Positions 35,099 through 43,809 of a stretch of 64,000 bases of DNA are shown here, in pieces. A program made the position numbers and the translations under genes. The notes beneath the pieces are model-generated. The model ran no database searches and was not told the DNA's origin. It was given only the letters and a program-made list of their open reading frames with translations. Source of the DNA: Oxalobacteraceae bacterium UBA6704 (GTDB lineage: Bacteria > Pseudomonadota > Gammaproteobacteria > Burkholderiales > Burkholderiaceae_D). Position 1 is the first letter of the stretch. Every line of letters starts with the position of its first letter. The stretch covers positions 1 through 64,000 of the forward strand of contig DKJA01000180.1 in assembly GCA_002454505.1 (NCBI GenBank), given 5' to 3'.

Positions 35099-35236
35099 GC
35101 TTTAGCGATATTTTTATTCCGCTTCGCAAGTTGTCTGTTAACTCAGCGGTTACTACTACGTGGTATTTTACGCTTCTTCAAAAAATTTTGGGCGGAGCAA
35201 CGCTCCGGTGTTGCAAATGCCCTGCGAAATACTGTA

Positions 35237-36094
35237 ATGCTGCTAAGAACTTTCCGCTTTTTCTCCGCGTTTCCATTACCTTTCCTGCATTTTCTCGGCA
35301 GCCTGCTGGGGTGGACGGTATTCGCACTGTCGCCATCGCACCGCCGCCGCATGCGCGACAACCTGGCCCGCGCCGGCTTTTCCAGCCACCTGCCGCAAGC
35401 CGTGGCCGAAGCGGGCAAGGCGATCGCCGAACTGCCGTTCATCTGGTGCGCGTCCGACGCCCGCATCGCCAAGCGCGTTTTCCTGAAGGATTATCACCTG
35501 GTCGAAGAACATATCGCGGCCGGCCGCGGCATCGTGTTCCTGACGCCCCACCTGGGCTGCTTTGAAATCACCGCGCAGCGCGTGTCGCACGATACCGAAC
35601 TGATGGTCATGTACCGCCCGCCGAAGCAGGAAGCGCTGAAGCCGCTGATGGAAGGCGCGCGCGCGCGCGGCAACCTGCTGCTGGCGCCGGCCAACCTGTC
35701 CGGCGTGCGGATGCTGGCCAAATTCCTCAAGTCCGGCAAGCCGGTCGGCATCCTGCCCGACCAGGTGCCGCAGGAAGGCGAAGGCGTGTGGGCCGATTTC
35801 TTCGGCCGGCCCGCCTACACGATGACGTTGCCGGCCAAGATGGCCAAGCTGGGCGGCAACGCGCCGATCCTGCTGACGTATGCCGAGCGGCTGCCGCGCG
35901 GCCGCGGCTTCCTGATCCACTTCGTGCCGTTCACGGGTTCGCTGGATGGCGACAACGCGCAGCAGGCGCGCGCCATCAACGCGGCGATGGAAAGGCTGAT
36001 CGCCGGCTGCCCGGCCCAGTATTACTGGAGCTACAACCGCTACAAGGTGCCGCCCGGCGTCACGCCCCCGACCTCGCCGGCGGAGGCAGCATGA
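35237..36094 (+). CDS. Lipid A biosynthesis acyltransferase (LpxL/HtrB-like), first copy
   Basis: 285 residues; members add a secondary fatty acid to Kdo2-lipid A at the inner membrane. The N-terminus from ATG 35237 (MLLRTFRFFSAFPLPFLHFLG) is the standard membrane anchor of the family, so the 65-residue extension upstream was rejected. The catalytic HX4E motif is HLGCFE. The stop overlaps the ATG of the second copy (ATGA). Confidence 0.88.
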   Translation: MLLRTFRFFSAFPLPFLHFLGSLLGWTVFALSPSHRRRMRDNLARAGFSSHLPQAVAEAGKAIAELPFIWCASDARIAKRVFLKDYHLVEEHIAAGRGIVFLTPHLGCFEITAQRVSHDTELMVMYRPPKQEALKPLMEGARARGNLLLAPANLSGVRMLAKFLKSGKPVGILPDQVPQEGEGVWADFFGRPAYTMTLPAKMAKLGGNAPILLTYAERLPRGRGFLIHFVPFTGSLDGDNAQQARAINAAMERLIAGCPAQYYWSYNRYKVPPGVTPPTSPAEAA

Positions 36095-36987
36095 AAGTCC
36101 TGCTTGGTTTCATGTGGCTGCTGCACTGGCTGCCATTGCCCGTTCTCGGCCGCTTCGGCAAGCTGGTGGGCAACCTGCTGTTCGTCGTCATGGGCCCGCG
36201 CCGCGACATTGCGCTGACCAACCTGCGCCTGGCGATGCCGGAACTGTCGGAAGCAGAGCGCCGCACGATCGCGCGCCGCCACTTCCAGGCGTATTCGCGC
36301 AGCGTGTTCGAGCGCGCCATCCTGTGGTGGGCCAGCGAGGCGCGGCTGCGCCGCCTGATCGTCATCGAAACGAGCGAAGGCATGCCGCCCGGCGAAATTC
36401 CCGTCGCGGCAATGACGGAGAAGCCGACCATCCTGCTGTGCCCGCACTTCGTGTGCCTCGACGTGGGCGGCGCGTCGATCGCGATGGAGGCCAGCGCCTC
36501 GTCGATGTATGTCACGCAGAAGAACGCCACCTTCGACGCGGTGCTGCGTGCCGGCCGGGGAAGGTTCAAACCCGTCAGACTGTTCACGCGGCAGGACGGC
36601 ATCAAACCGATCCTGCGCGCGCTGCGCGACCGGCTGCCCTACTTCATGTTGCCCGACATGGACTTCGGCGAGAAGGATGCCGAGTTCGTGCCGTTCTTCG
36701 GCATTCCCGCCGCGACGCTGACGGCCACGGCCCGCATCGCCGCGACGACCGGCGCGCAGGTGATGCCCGTGATCGCCACGTTCCTGCCGGATTATCGTGG
36801 CTGGCGCGTCAAATTCTATCCGGTGTGGGACAATTATCCGGGCCCCGACATGGTGGCCGCCACGCGCCGCATGAACGAGTTCATCGAAGAGCGCGTACGC
36901 GAGGCGCCGGCGGAATACTTCTGGACCCACAAGCGTTACAAGACACGGCCCAACGGCGAACCGTCCTTCTATTCGAACAAGCGATGA
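36091..36987 (+). CDS. Lipid A biosynthesis acyltransferase (LpxL/HtrB-like), second copy
   Basis: 298 residues, paralogous to the preceding gene but only moderately similar. The N-terminal anchor is MKVLLGFMWLLHWLPLPVLG, and the catalytic motif is HFVCLD (HX4D). The tandem pair may attach different secondary acyl chains, like LpxL and LpxM in enteric bacteria; which does which cannot be told here. It is coupled at both ends: ATGA overlap with the first copy and with dapF. Confidence 0.88.
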   Translation: MKVLLGFMWLLHWLPLPVLGRFGKLVGNLLFVVMGPRRDIALTNLRLAMPELSEAERRTIARRHFQAYSRSVFERAILWWASEARLRRLIVIETSEGMPPGEIPVAAMTEKPTILLCPHFVCLDVGGASIAMEASASSMYVTQKNATFDAVLRAGRGRFKPVRLFTRQDGIKPILRALRDRLPYFMLPDMDFGEKDAEFVPFFGIPAATLTATARIAATTGAQVMPVIATFLPDYRGWRVKFYPVWDNYPGPDMVAATRRMNEFIEERVREAPAEYFWTHKRYKTRPNGEPSFYSNKR

Positions 36988-37847
36988 AACTCAAATTCAC
37001 CAAGATGCATGGCGCCGGCAACGACTTCGTCGTCATCGATGCGATCAACCAGCAGATCGATTTCAGCCCGGCGCAATGGAAGGCGCTGGCGGACCGCCGC
37101 TTCGGCGTCGGCGCGGACCAGCTGCTGGTGGTCGAGAAATCCACCAACCCGGCCTGCGACTTCCGCTACCGCATCTTCAACAACGATGGCGGCGAAGTGG
37201 AACAGTGCGGCAACGGCGCGCGCGCCTTCGTCAAGTTCGTCGCCGAAAAAGGCCTGACGGACCAGCGCAGCATTTCGGTGGAAACGATGTCCGGCATCAT
37301 CGCGCCCCGCCTCGAGGAGGACGGCAGCGTGACGGTGGACATGGGCGCGCCCGTCTTCGACGCGGCACGCGTGCCCTTCGATACGGAAGGCCTGCAAGGC
37401 CAGCCGCAAGGCGACGACACGCTGTGGCCGCTGGTGCTGGAGCTGGCCGGCCAGAAGGAAACCGTGCTGGTGTCGGTGGTTTCGATGGGCAATCCGCACG
37501 CGGTGCAGGTGGTGGCCGACGTGGAGACGGCGCCCGTCGAACTGACCGGCCCGCTGATCGAGCATCACGCCCACTTCCCGAAACGCGTCAACGCCGGTTT
37601 CATGCAGGTGGTGGACCGCGGCCACATCCGGCTGCGCGTGTTCGAACGGGGCGCCGGCGAAACGCTGGCCTGCGGCACGGGCGCCTGCGCCGCGGCCGTG
37701 GCCGGCATCCGCCGCGGCCTGCTGGACTCGCCCGTGCGGGTGGATGCGCGCGGCGGGCAGCTGTCGATCGCGTGGGCCGGCGAAGGCGAACCCGTGCTGA
37801 TGACGGGGCCGGCCGTGACCGTCTTCGAAGGTGAAATCACGCTGTAA
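36984..37847 (+). CDS. dapF: Diaminopimelate epimerase
   Basis: 287 residues; interconverts LL- and meso-diaminopimelate for lysine and peptidoglycan. Both catalytic cysteines are visible, in EQCGNGARAF and in LACGTGACAAA, and the N-terminal KMHGAGNDFVV is diagnostic. It is translationally coupled to the acyltransferase pair. The usual partners DUF484 and xerC lie 3 kb downstream, separated by a Sel1-like gene and a porin. Confidence 0.96.
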   Translation: MKLKFTKMHGAGNDFVVIDAINQQIDFSPAQWKALADRRFGVGADQLLVVEKSTNPACDFRYRIFNNDGGEVEQCGNGARAFVKFVAEKGLTDQRSISVETMSGIIAPRLEEDGSVTVDMGAPVFDAARVPFDTEGLQGQPQGDDTLWPLVLELAGQKETVLVSVVSMGNPHAVQVVADVETAPVELTGPLIEHHAHFPKRVNAGFMQVVDRGHIRLRVFERGAGETLACGTGACAAAVAGIRRGLLDSPVRVDARGGQLSIAWAGEGEPVLMTGPAVTVFEGEITL

Positions 37848-37853
37848 TCGCCG

Positions 37854-39332
37854 TCACGCGGCCAGCAGCGCCCCGCTGCCGCCCGCGGCCAGCAGCCACG
37901 TCTTGAACCGGTACAGCCGCTGCCGGTAATTGCCCTCCGGCCCCGCCAGGCTGCAATCGACCGTATCGAACACGCGCACGATGCGATCCAGCGCCTGGCG
38001 CTGGCGGGCGCTGTCGACCGGCACCAGCCGGCGGCGGCTGCGCCCATGGCTGGCGCGGATGTCGATGACGAGGCAGTGGCCGTGATCGGCCGCCGCAACA
38101 TCCAGCAATAACGCCTCCGCCCGGCTCAGGTGGAACAGCCCTGCCAGTTCGATGCGGGCTGCCAGCAGGGGCTGGCTGCTGGCCAGCTCGCGTGTCAGCA
38201 GGGGCAGCAGTGGCGCGGCCCAGCCGGGGCCCTCGGGCGGCGGCGCGATGCGCTGCAATGCCGCACCGGCCTGGACGCAGCCTTGCGCCGCCGCCTTCTG
38301 CAACCAGTACGCCGCCTTCACATCGTTTTCCTCGCCGCCCCGGCGCAACCGCCACGCATGCATGCCGCATTCCAGTTGCGCGGCGCGGTGGCCCAGTTCG
38401 GCCGCCCGCTCGATGCAGGTTTGCGCCGCACCGGCGCTGCGCTGCGAACACTCCGGCCGCATGTAGATGCGCGACAGCGCGAACCACGCCGGCGCCGCGC
38501 CCTGCTCGCCGGCCTGCGTCAGCCAGCGGATGGCCCGCTTGAAATTGGCCTGGCCGGCCGGGTGCGGCAGGCGTTCGCCCGTCACGTCCATGCGGGCCAG
38601 CTGCAGCCCGAGCACCAGTTGCGCGTCGCGGTCGCCGCCGGCCGCGGCCAGTTCGCGCAGCCGCTGCACTTCGCTGCTGCCGGCGTCGGCCAGCGCATCG
38701 GCACAGCGCGCCAGCAGGCTCGCTTCGGCCGTGCCGCCCTGCCACGCCGCCGCATCGGACGGTGCCGCCGCGGCGATCGACCGCGCCACCGGCAGCGCCT
38801 GCACGAGAAAGCCGGCGCCCGCGCCGTCGTGCCACAGCCGGTCCAGGTGGGGAAAGCGGATCGGGTGGCCGGGTGCCGTGCCGGCGGCCGGCGTTGCGGG
38901 CAGCACGGCTTCTGCCGGCCGCAGCCGGGCCAGCAGGGCGCGCGCTTCGACGGCGCCGGCCTGCACGGCCGCTTCCAGCGCCTGCCGGGCCTGCCGGCGC
39001 AGCGTGGCATTGGTGATGGGTGGATCCTGCAGCAGCAGCTGGCCCAGCGTGACGGCGGCCGGCACGATGCCGGCCGCGCTGGCGCGGGCATACCAGTCCA
39101 GCAGGGCGGGCCGCGCGTGGCAGGCCAGCTGCCAGGGAATGTGGCGGCCGATCAGGCGCCATGCTTCGTCCTGCCCGGCGGCGGCGGCGCGCGCCAGCCA
39201 GTGCAGCGCGGTGGGCAGGCTGCACGGCAGGCTGGCGCCGCCCGCCAGGTACAGCCTGCCCAGCTGTAACTGGCAGGCGGCGTCGCCCGACCGCGCACCC
39301 CGGATGATTGCTAGCTCTTCTCGATTGGCCAT
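37854..39332 (-). CDS. Sel1/TPR-like repeat protein of unknown function
   Basis: 492 residues from ATG 39332, which has GGAGA upstream. Residues about 10-330 contain Sel1-type helical repeats recognisable by A-x2-LG-x2-Y and A-x2-W(L/F)-x2-A-A patterns (CQLQLGRLYLAGG, ALHWLARAAAAG, AAYWLQKAAAQG). The C-terminal 120 residues have no motif I recognise. No signal peptide. It probably serves as a protein-interaction scaffold. It converges with dapF, 6 bases away. Confidence 0.7.
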   Translation of the reverse strand: MANREELAIIRGARSGDAACQLQLGRLYLAGGASLPCSLPTALHWLARAAAAGQDEAWRLIGRHIPWQLACHARPALLDWYARASAAGIVPAAVTLGQLLLQDPPITNATLRRQARQALEAAVQAGAVEARALLARLRPAEAVLPATPAAGTAPGHPIRFPHLDRLWHDGAGAGFLVQALPVARSIAAAAPSDAAAWQGGTAEASLLARCADALADAGSSEVQRLRELAAAGGDRDAQLVLGLQLARMDVTGERLPHPAGQANFKRAIRWLTQAGEQGAAPAWFALSRIYMRPECSQRSAGAAQTCIERAAELGHRAAQLECGMHAWRLRRGGEENDVKAAYWLQKAAAQGCVQAGAALQRIAPPPEGPGWAAPLLPLLTRELASSQPLLAARIELAGLFHLSRAEALLLDVAAADHGHCLVIDIRASHGRSRRRLVPVDSARQRQALDRIVRVFDTVDCSLAGPEGNYRQRLYRFKTWLLAAGGSGALLAA

Positions 39333-39765
39333 CTCGGTCTCCAAAAAGCTGCGTTTCATCGGGCGGCCGGCGTGGCCGCACCCTGACACTGCGCTTTTTT
39401 CTTGTCGTGTTGGCAGCGCAACTGAACAGTCTAGTCCGCCAAATGTTGCGTTGCCCTGACAACGTGCTCAGCCTTTGATCGGGCGCAAGCGGGGCGGACC
39501 GTATGCTCGACTACGCTACCGGGACACCTTAACAACGAAAGGAACCGTGCACCGCCTTTCCCCGCCCTCCCCCGTAAAACTACCGTTTCATAAATACAAC
39601 AAGAAGCCCGTGTTTACGCCTTTCCATCCACGCCGATGGCACGGCTCGACCAAGACCGTCGCGCTGCCCGCGGCGGCGCACTAAGGTTCATGCTGCCGGG
39701 TGCCGGAGACGCTCCCCGGGCTGGTGGATTCTTTGATCGATTACTCTTGCATAAGGGAATAACAA
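39333..39765. other. Long intergenic region between the Sel1-like gene and the porin
   Basis: 433 bases without a convincing gene. It should hold divergent promoters for the Sel1-like gene (left) and the porin (right). A 45-codon reading frame from GTG 39547 to 39684 has AAAGGA in front but too close to the start codon, and its product resembles nothing I know; it is not called as a gene. No strong sigma70 boxes or hairpins were recognised. Confidence 0.5.
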
Positions 39766-40821
39766 ATGAAGAAATCCTTGGTTGCCCTGGCCCTGACGGG
39801 CGCGTTCGGCGTGGCAAGCGCCCAGTCTTCCGTGACGGTCTACGGCACGCTCGATGCCGGCATCACCCGCACCACGCACGTGGCGAACGATGCCACGCAG
39901 ATCGCCAAGCGCGACAACAACAAGCTCGGTTTCCGCGGGGTCGAAGACCTCGGCAACGGCCTGAAGGCCCTGTTCCAGCTGGAGATCCGCTATGAGCCGG
40001 ACACCGGCACGTTCGAAAGCAATGTGCGGCCGCTGTTCCAGGGCCAGAGCCGGGTGGGCCTGCAGGGCGCCTTCGGCACGGCGCGGCTGGGCCGCGGGCT
40101 GACGGCGTTCCAGGAATCCGTGATGGCCTTCGAACCGTGGTCCGGCCTGCCCAACGTGGCCGGTTACCAGACCAACCTGCAGGTGGCCGGCTATACCAGC
40201 GACCCGCTCAGCGTGGCTGGCAACTCGGCCAACCGCTTCTCCAACGGCGCGTTCTACAACTCGCCCGTATGGAACGGCTTCCAGGTCAATGTCACCGTGG
40301 CCACCAAGGAAGCCAACGGCAATCCGGCCATCATCGGCAAGGGCACGGCGGCCGCGCCGCAATATGCGGCCAACGCCAAGGCATCGGCCAATCCGTATTC
40401 CATCAGCGCCACCTACACGAACGGCCCGTTCGCCGCGATGCTGGCGGCCGAGCGCAATGGCGTGGAATCGAAACTGTGGTCGGTGGCGGCCTCGTACAAG
40501 CCGCTGGCGGCACTCAAGCTGATGGGCTCGTACCAGCGGCAGGACCAGAGCCACACGCTGTTCACCAACACCGATACGGATGCGTGGGTGCTGGGCCTGA
40601 ACTACACGATCGGCGCGGGCAAGATCCTGGCCGGCTACGGGCAGAAGAAGCCGGATGGCGTGCTGAAAACCAAGCAGGCGTCGGTGGGCTACGAGTACAG
40701 CCTGTCGCCGCGCACCTATCTTTATGTGGACGTGGCGCAGAAGAAAACGCCGTATCTCGTCACCGACCGCGACGACGTGGACCAGAACCACTACGCGCTG
40801 GGCATCCACCACAACTTCTGA
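39766..40821 (+). CDS. General porin (betaproteobacterial Porin_4 family)
   Basis: 351 residues. A signal peptide (MKKSLVALALTGAFGVASAQ) is followed by SSVTVYGTLDAGITRTTHV, the usual first strand of trimeric 16-strand porins, and NNKLGFRGVEDLGNGLKALFQLE. The chain ends HHNF, with the C-terminal Phe needed for BAM recognition. AAGGG lies in front of the ATG. It allows passive diffusion of small solutes. A terminator follows closely, so it is monocistronic. Confidence 0.93.
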   Translation: MKKSLVALALTGAFGVASAQSSVTVYGTLDAGITRTTHVANDATQIAKRDNNKLGFRGVEDLGNGLKALFQLEIRYEPDTGTFESNVRPLFQGQSRVGLQGAFGTARLGRGLTAFQESVMAFEPWSGLPNVAGYQTNLQVAGYTSDPLSVAGNSANRFSNGAFYNSPVWNGFQVNVTVATKEANGNPAIIGKGTAAAPQYAANAKASANPYSISATYTNGPFAAMLAAERNGVESKLWSVAASYKPLAALKLMGSYQRQDQSHTLFTNTDTDAWVLGLNYTIGAGKILAGYGQKKPDGVLKTKQASVGYEYSLSPRTYLYVDVAQKKTPYLVTDRDDVDQNHYALGIHHNF

Positions 40822-40834
40822 GGGGGAGGGGGGA

Positions 40835-40869
40835 GGCGCTCCGGGCCGTTGGCCGGGGCGCCTTTTTTT
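40835..40869 (+). terminator. Rho-independent terminator after the porin
   Basis: Stem GGCGCTCCGG/CCGGGGCGCC (one mismatch, loop of about 8) followed by seven Ts, 14 bases after the porin stop codon. Confidence 0.88.
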
Positions 40870-40945
40870 ATGGCGCGGCCGAAGGGCCGCTGATTCTGTT
40901 GCCCGTCGGTTAGAATGTCGCTTGCCTTATTTGAATTCGACGACC

Positions 40946-41617
40946 ATGACCGCTATCCTGGATTCCGCCGCTGTGGCGCAGTACCTCACAGACCATCCCC
41001 ATTTCTTCGAAGAGCATGCCAACCTGCTGGGCGATGTGCGGCTGTCCAGTCCGCTGATGGGGCGCGCCGTCTCGCTGCAGGAGCGGCAGATGGAAGTGAT
41101 GCGCGAGAAGTACAAGGTGCTGGAACTGCGCCTTGCCGAGCTGAACCGCCACGCCGTGGAAAACCAGGGCATCGCCAACCGCTTCCACAGCTGGAACCAG
41201 TCGCTGCTGCGCGAGCGCGACGTGGCCGCCATGCCGCGCGCCGTCACCGAAGGCCTGAAGGCCAGCTTCAACGTGCCGGCCGCCACGCTGCGCCTGTTCA
41301 ATGTGGCTCCCGCCGCGGCCGGCGAATGGTATGCGGCCGGTGTTTCCGAGGATGCCCGCCTGTTCGCCAACAGCCTGGCGGCACCCTACTGCGGCAGCAA
41401 CAACGATTTCGAAGCCGTCCGCTGGCTGGACGATGCGCCGTCGATCAAGTCGGCCGTCATCGTCGCGCTGCGCGCGCCGGGCAGCAAGGGTCCGGCGTTC
41501 GGCCTGCTGATCATGGGTTCGCCCGATCCGGAACGCTTCACGTCGCTGATGGCCACCGACTTCCTCGTCCACATCGGCGAGACGGCCAGCGTGGCCCTGG
41601 CGCCGCTGCTGGCCTGA
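40946..41617 (+). CDS. DUF484 family protein
   Basis: 223 residues. The N-terminal helix (AVAQYLTDHPHFFEEHANLLGDVRL) and the following coiled-coil (SLQERQMEVMREKYKVLELRLAEL) are typical of DUF484. The C-terminal 120 residues resemble a GAF domain. Its function is unknown. In many proteobacteria it sits between dapF and xerC; here only the xerC link (4 bases downstream) is kept. Confidence 0.88.
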   Translation: MTAILDSAAVAQYLTDHPHFFEEHANLLGDVRLSSPLMGRAVSLQERQMEVMREKYKVLELRLAELNRHAVENQGIANRFHSWNQSLLRERDVAAMPRAVTEGLKASFNVPAATLRLFNVAPAAAGEWYAAGVSEDARLFANSLAAPYCGSNNDFEAVRWLDDAPSIKSAVIVALRAPGSKGPAFGLLIMGSPDPERFTSLMATDFLVHIGETASVALAPLLA

Positions 41618-41621
41618 CACC

Positions 41622-42563
41622 ATGACGGGCGGCGCGGACCACGTTGCCGCCTGGCTGCGCCACCTGGCCACGCAGCGCAAGCTGTCCCCGCGCACGGTGG
41701 AAGCCTACGGCCGCGACCTGGCCGAACTGGCCACGCTGGCCGGTGACACACCATTGACGGCCATCGGCCACGCCGACATCCGCCGCTTCGCCGCCAGGCT
41801 GCACGCGGCCGGCCAGCAGGGCCGGTCGATCGCCCGCAAGCTGTCCGGCTGGCGGGGTTTCTTCAACTGGCTGGCCGGGCAGACGCCGCTGGCCGCCAAT
41901 CCCGTGGAAGGCGTGCGCGCGCCCAAGCGCCCGAAAAGCCTGCCGAAGGCACTGTCCGTCGACGACGCCGTGCAACTGGTGGCCACGCCGGCCCGCCAGG
42001 CAGCTGCCGCCCCCACCCCATCCGAGTTGTGCAATACGGCCATGTTCGAGCTGCTGTATTCCAGCGGCCTGCGGGTGTCCGAGCTGTGCAGCCTGGACCT
42101 GCACTATATGAAAGCCACCGGCAATGTGCCGGCCTCGGCCGGCTGGCTGGAGCGGGACAACGGCGAAGTGGTCGTCACCGGCAAGGGCAACAAGATGCGC
42201 CGCGTGCCCGTCGGCACGGCCGCGCTCGATGCGCTGGCGGCGTGGCTGAACGTGCGCCCTGCCCCGTCCGATGGCAGCGCCGCGCTGTTCGTCAGCGAAC
42301 GGGGCATCCGGGTGTCGCCCCGCGTCGTGCAGATGCGGCTGAAAAATCATGCGCTGGCCACCGGCGCGGCCGTGCACGTGCACCCGCACATGCTGCGGCA
42401 TTCGTTCGCCTCGCACGTGCTGCAGTCGTCCGGCGACCTGCGCGCCGTGCAGGAAATGCTGGGCCACAGCAGCATCACGTCGACGCAGGTGTACACGGCG
42501 CTGGATTTCCAGCACCTGGCCCAGGTGTACGACAAGGCCCATCCCCGCGCCAAGCCAAAATAA
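41622..42563 (+). CDS. xerC: Tyrosine recombinase XerC
   Basis: 313 residues; with XerD it resolves chromosome dimers at dif. The catalytic set is complete: Arg151 (SGLRVSEL), Lys188, His256-x-x-Arg259 (HMLRHSF), His282 (LGHSSI) and Tyr291 (QVYTALD). The N-terminal SAM-like DNA-binding domain covers about residues 8-95. Gene context after DUF484 supports XerC rather than XerD or an integron integrase. Confidence 0.95.
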   Translation: MTGGADHVAAWLRHLATQRKLSPRTVEAYGRDLAELATLAGDTPLTAIGHADIRRFAARLHAAGQQGRSIARKLSGWRGFFNWLAGQTPLAANPVEGVRAPKRPKSLPKALSVDDAVQLVATPARQAAAAPTPSELCNTAMFELLYSSGLRVSELCSLDLHYMKATGNVPASAGWLERDNGEVVVTGKGNKMRRVPVGTAALDALAAWLNVRPAPSDGSAALFVSERGIRVSPRVVQMRLKNHALATGAAVHVHPHMLRHSFASHVLQSSGDLRAVQEMLGHSSITSTQVYTALDFQHLAQVYDKAHPRAKPK

Positions 42564-42666
42564 GCGCAGGTGGGCGGAATCGCCTGCTGATACACATCAA
42601 TACACGTGTTGGACAGCGTAATTGGAAATCCGGCATAATCGGCCGATTCTGTTACCGGCAAGCGAT

Positions 42667-43713
42667 ATGTCCCTGATTCCGACCACCATCCTGACCGGCT
42701 TCCTCGGCGCCGGCAAAACCACCCTGCTGAACCGCATCCTCCGTGAAAACCACGGCATGCGGATCGCCGTCATCGAAAACGAATTCGGCCAGGAAAACAT
42801 CGACAACGAGATCCTCGTGCAGGAAAGCCGCGAGCAGATCGTCGAGATGAACAACGGCTGCATCTGCTGCACGGTGCGGGGCGACCTGATCATCGGCCTG
42901 TCCGACCTGGCGAAGAAGCGCGCCGCCGGCGAGATCGCGTTCGACCGTGTCGTCATCGAAACGACGGGCCTGGCCAATCCCGGCCCCGTCGCGCAGACCT
43001 TCTTCGTCGACGAGGAAGTGGGCAGCCACTACCTGCTGGACGCCATCGTCACCGTCGTCGATGCCCGCCACGCGATGGCCCAGCTGGACGACAACGAAGA
43101 GGCGCAGCGCCAGGTGGGCTTCGCGGACAAGATCCTGTTCTCGAAAACCGATCTGGTCGATGAAGCCGCGCTGGCCGCGCTGACCACCCGCATCCGCCGC
43201 ATCAACCCGCGCGCGCCGATCGGCCGCTCCGACTTCGGCAACACGCCGATCACGGAGGTGCTGGATCTGAAAGGCTTCAACCTGAACGAGAAGCTGGAAC
43301 TGGATCCGGATTTCCTGGCGGCCGAGGAGCACGAGCATCACGAGCACGATCACGAGCACGGCGAACACTGCGACCACCCGAGCCACCATCATGACCACCA
43401 CCACGGTCACCACACCGACGACATCGCCGCGTTCACGTTCAAGAGCGACCGGCCGTTCGACTCGGCCAAGCTGGACGAATTCCTGGGCGGCCTGGTCAAT
43501 GTGTACGGCCCTCGCATGTTGCGCTACAAAGGCGTATTGTGGATGGACGGTGCGGAGCGCAAGGTCGTCTTCCAGGGCGTGCACCAGCTGATGGGCAGCG
43601 ACCTGGGCGCCAAATGGGGCGACACCGACGTGCGTGGCAGCAAAATGGTGTTTATCGGCAAAAATCTTCCGAAAGACATCTTTGTTCGCGGTTTGGAACA
43701 ATGTCTGGTATAA
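42667..43713 (+). CDS. CobW/COG0523 GTPase, probable zinc metallochaperone
   Basis: 348 residues. Walker A is GFLGAGKTTL (11-20), the CxCC metal-binding motif is CICC in NNGCICCTVRG, and the NKxD-like motif is SKTDLVD. A strongly His-rich linker (about 220-250; HEHHEHDHEH and HHHDHHHGHH) joins the CobW C-terminal domain. The domain set is that of GTP-driven metal chaperones, and the His-rich linker suggests zinc. It precedes dksA directly. I see no convincing Zur box in the 100 bases upstream. Confidence 0.88.
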   Translation: MSLIPTTILTGFLGAGKTTLLNRILRENHGMRIAVIENEFGQENIDNEILVQESREQIVEMNNGCICCTVRGDLIIGLSDLAKKRAAGEIAFDRVVIETTGLANPGPVAQTFFVDEEVGSHYLLDAIVTVVDARHAMAQLDDNEEAQRQVGFADKILFSKTDLVDEAALAALTTRIRRINPRAPIGRSDFGNTPITEVLDLKGFNLNEKLELDPDFLAAEEHEHHEHDHEHGEHCDHPSHHHDHHHGHHTDDIAAFTFKSDRPFDSAKLDEFLGGLVNVYGPRMLRYKGVLWMDGAERKVVFQGVHQLMGSDLGAKWGDTDVRGSKMVFIGKNLPKDIFVRGLEQCLV

Positions 43714-43714
43714 A
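43706..43714 (+). promoter_or_regulatory. Extended -10 promoter element for dksA
   Basis: TGGTATAAA (TGn plus TATAAA) overlaps the CobW stop codon, 95 bases before dksA. A plausible but poor -35 (TTCGCG) lies 18 bases upstream. This suggests dksA can be expressed independently of the CobW gene. Confidence 0.45.
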
Positions 43715-43809
43715 CTAACCCGGATTTTTGTGGGCCGCGCCCGGTCCAGGCCTGTGCGGCCTCCCGGCTGGAATTTGAAAACTCTGTCGTATCGAAGGTA
43801 AGCGAAGTC

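Noticed and set aside
35023..35100. SAM riboswitch in the metK leader
   Set aside because: The hairpin lacks the conserved core blocks of SAM-I, SAM-II and related classes that I can recall.
35042..35236. N-terminal extension of the first lipid A acyltransferase
   Set aside because: The extra 65 residues are AT-rich in sequence and unlike any family member; the conserved membrane anchor begins at ATG 35237.
39547..39684. Small GTG-initiated frame upstream of the porin
   Set aside because: The AAAGGA is only three bases from the GTG, the composition is low-complexity and Pro/Arg-rich, and no homologous protein is recognised.
42564..42666. Zur box before the CobW gene
   Set aside because: No convincing match to the AT-rich Zur palindrome was seen by eye.
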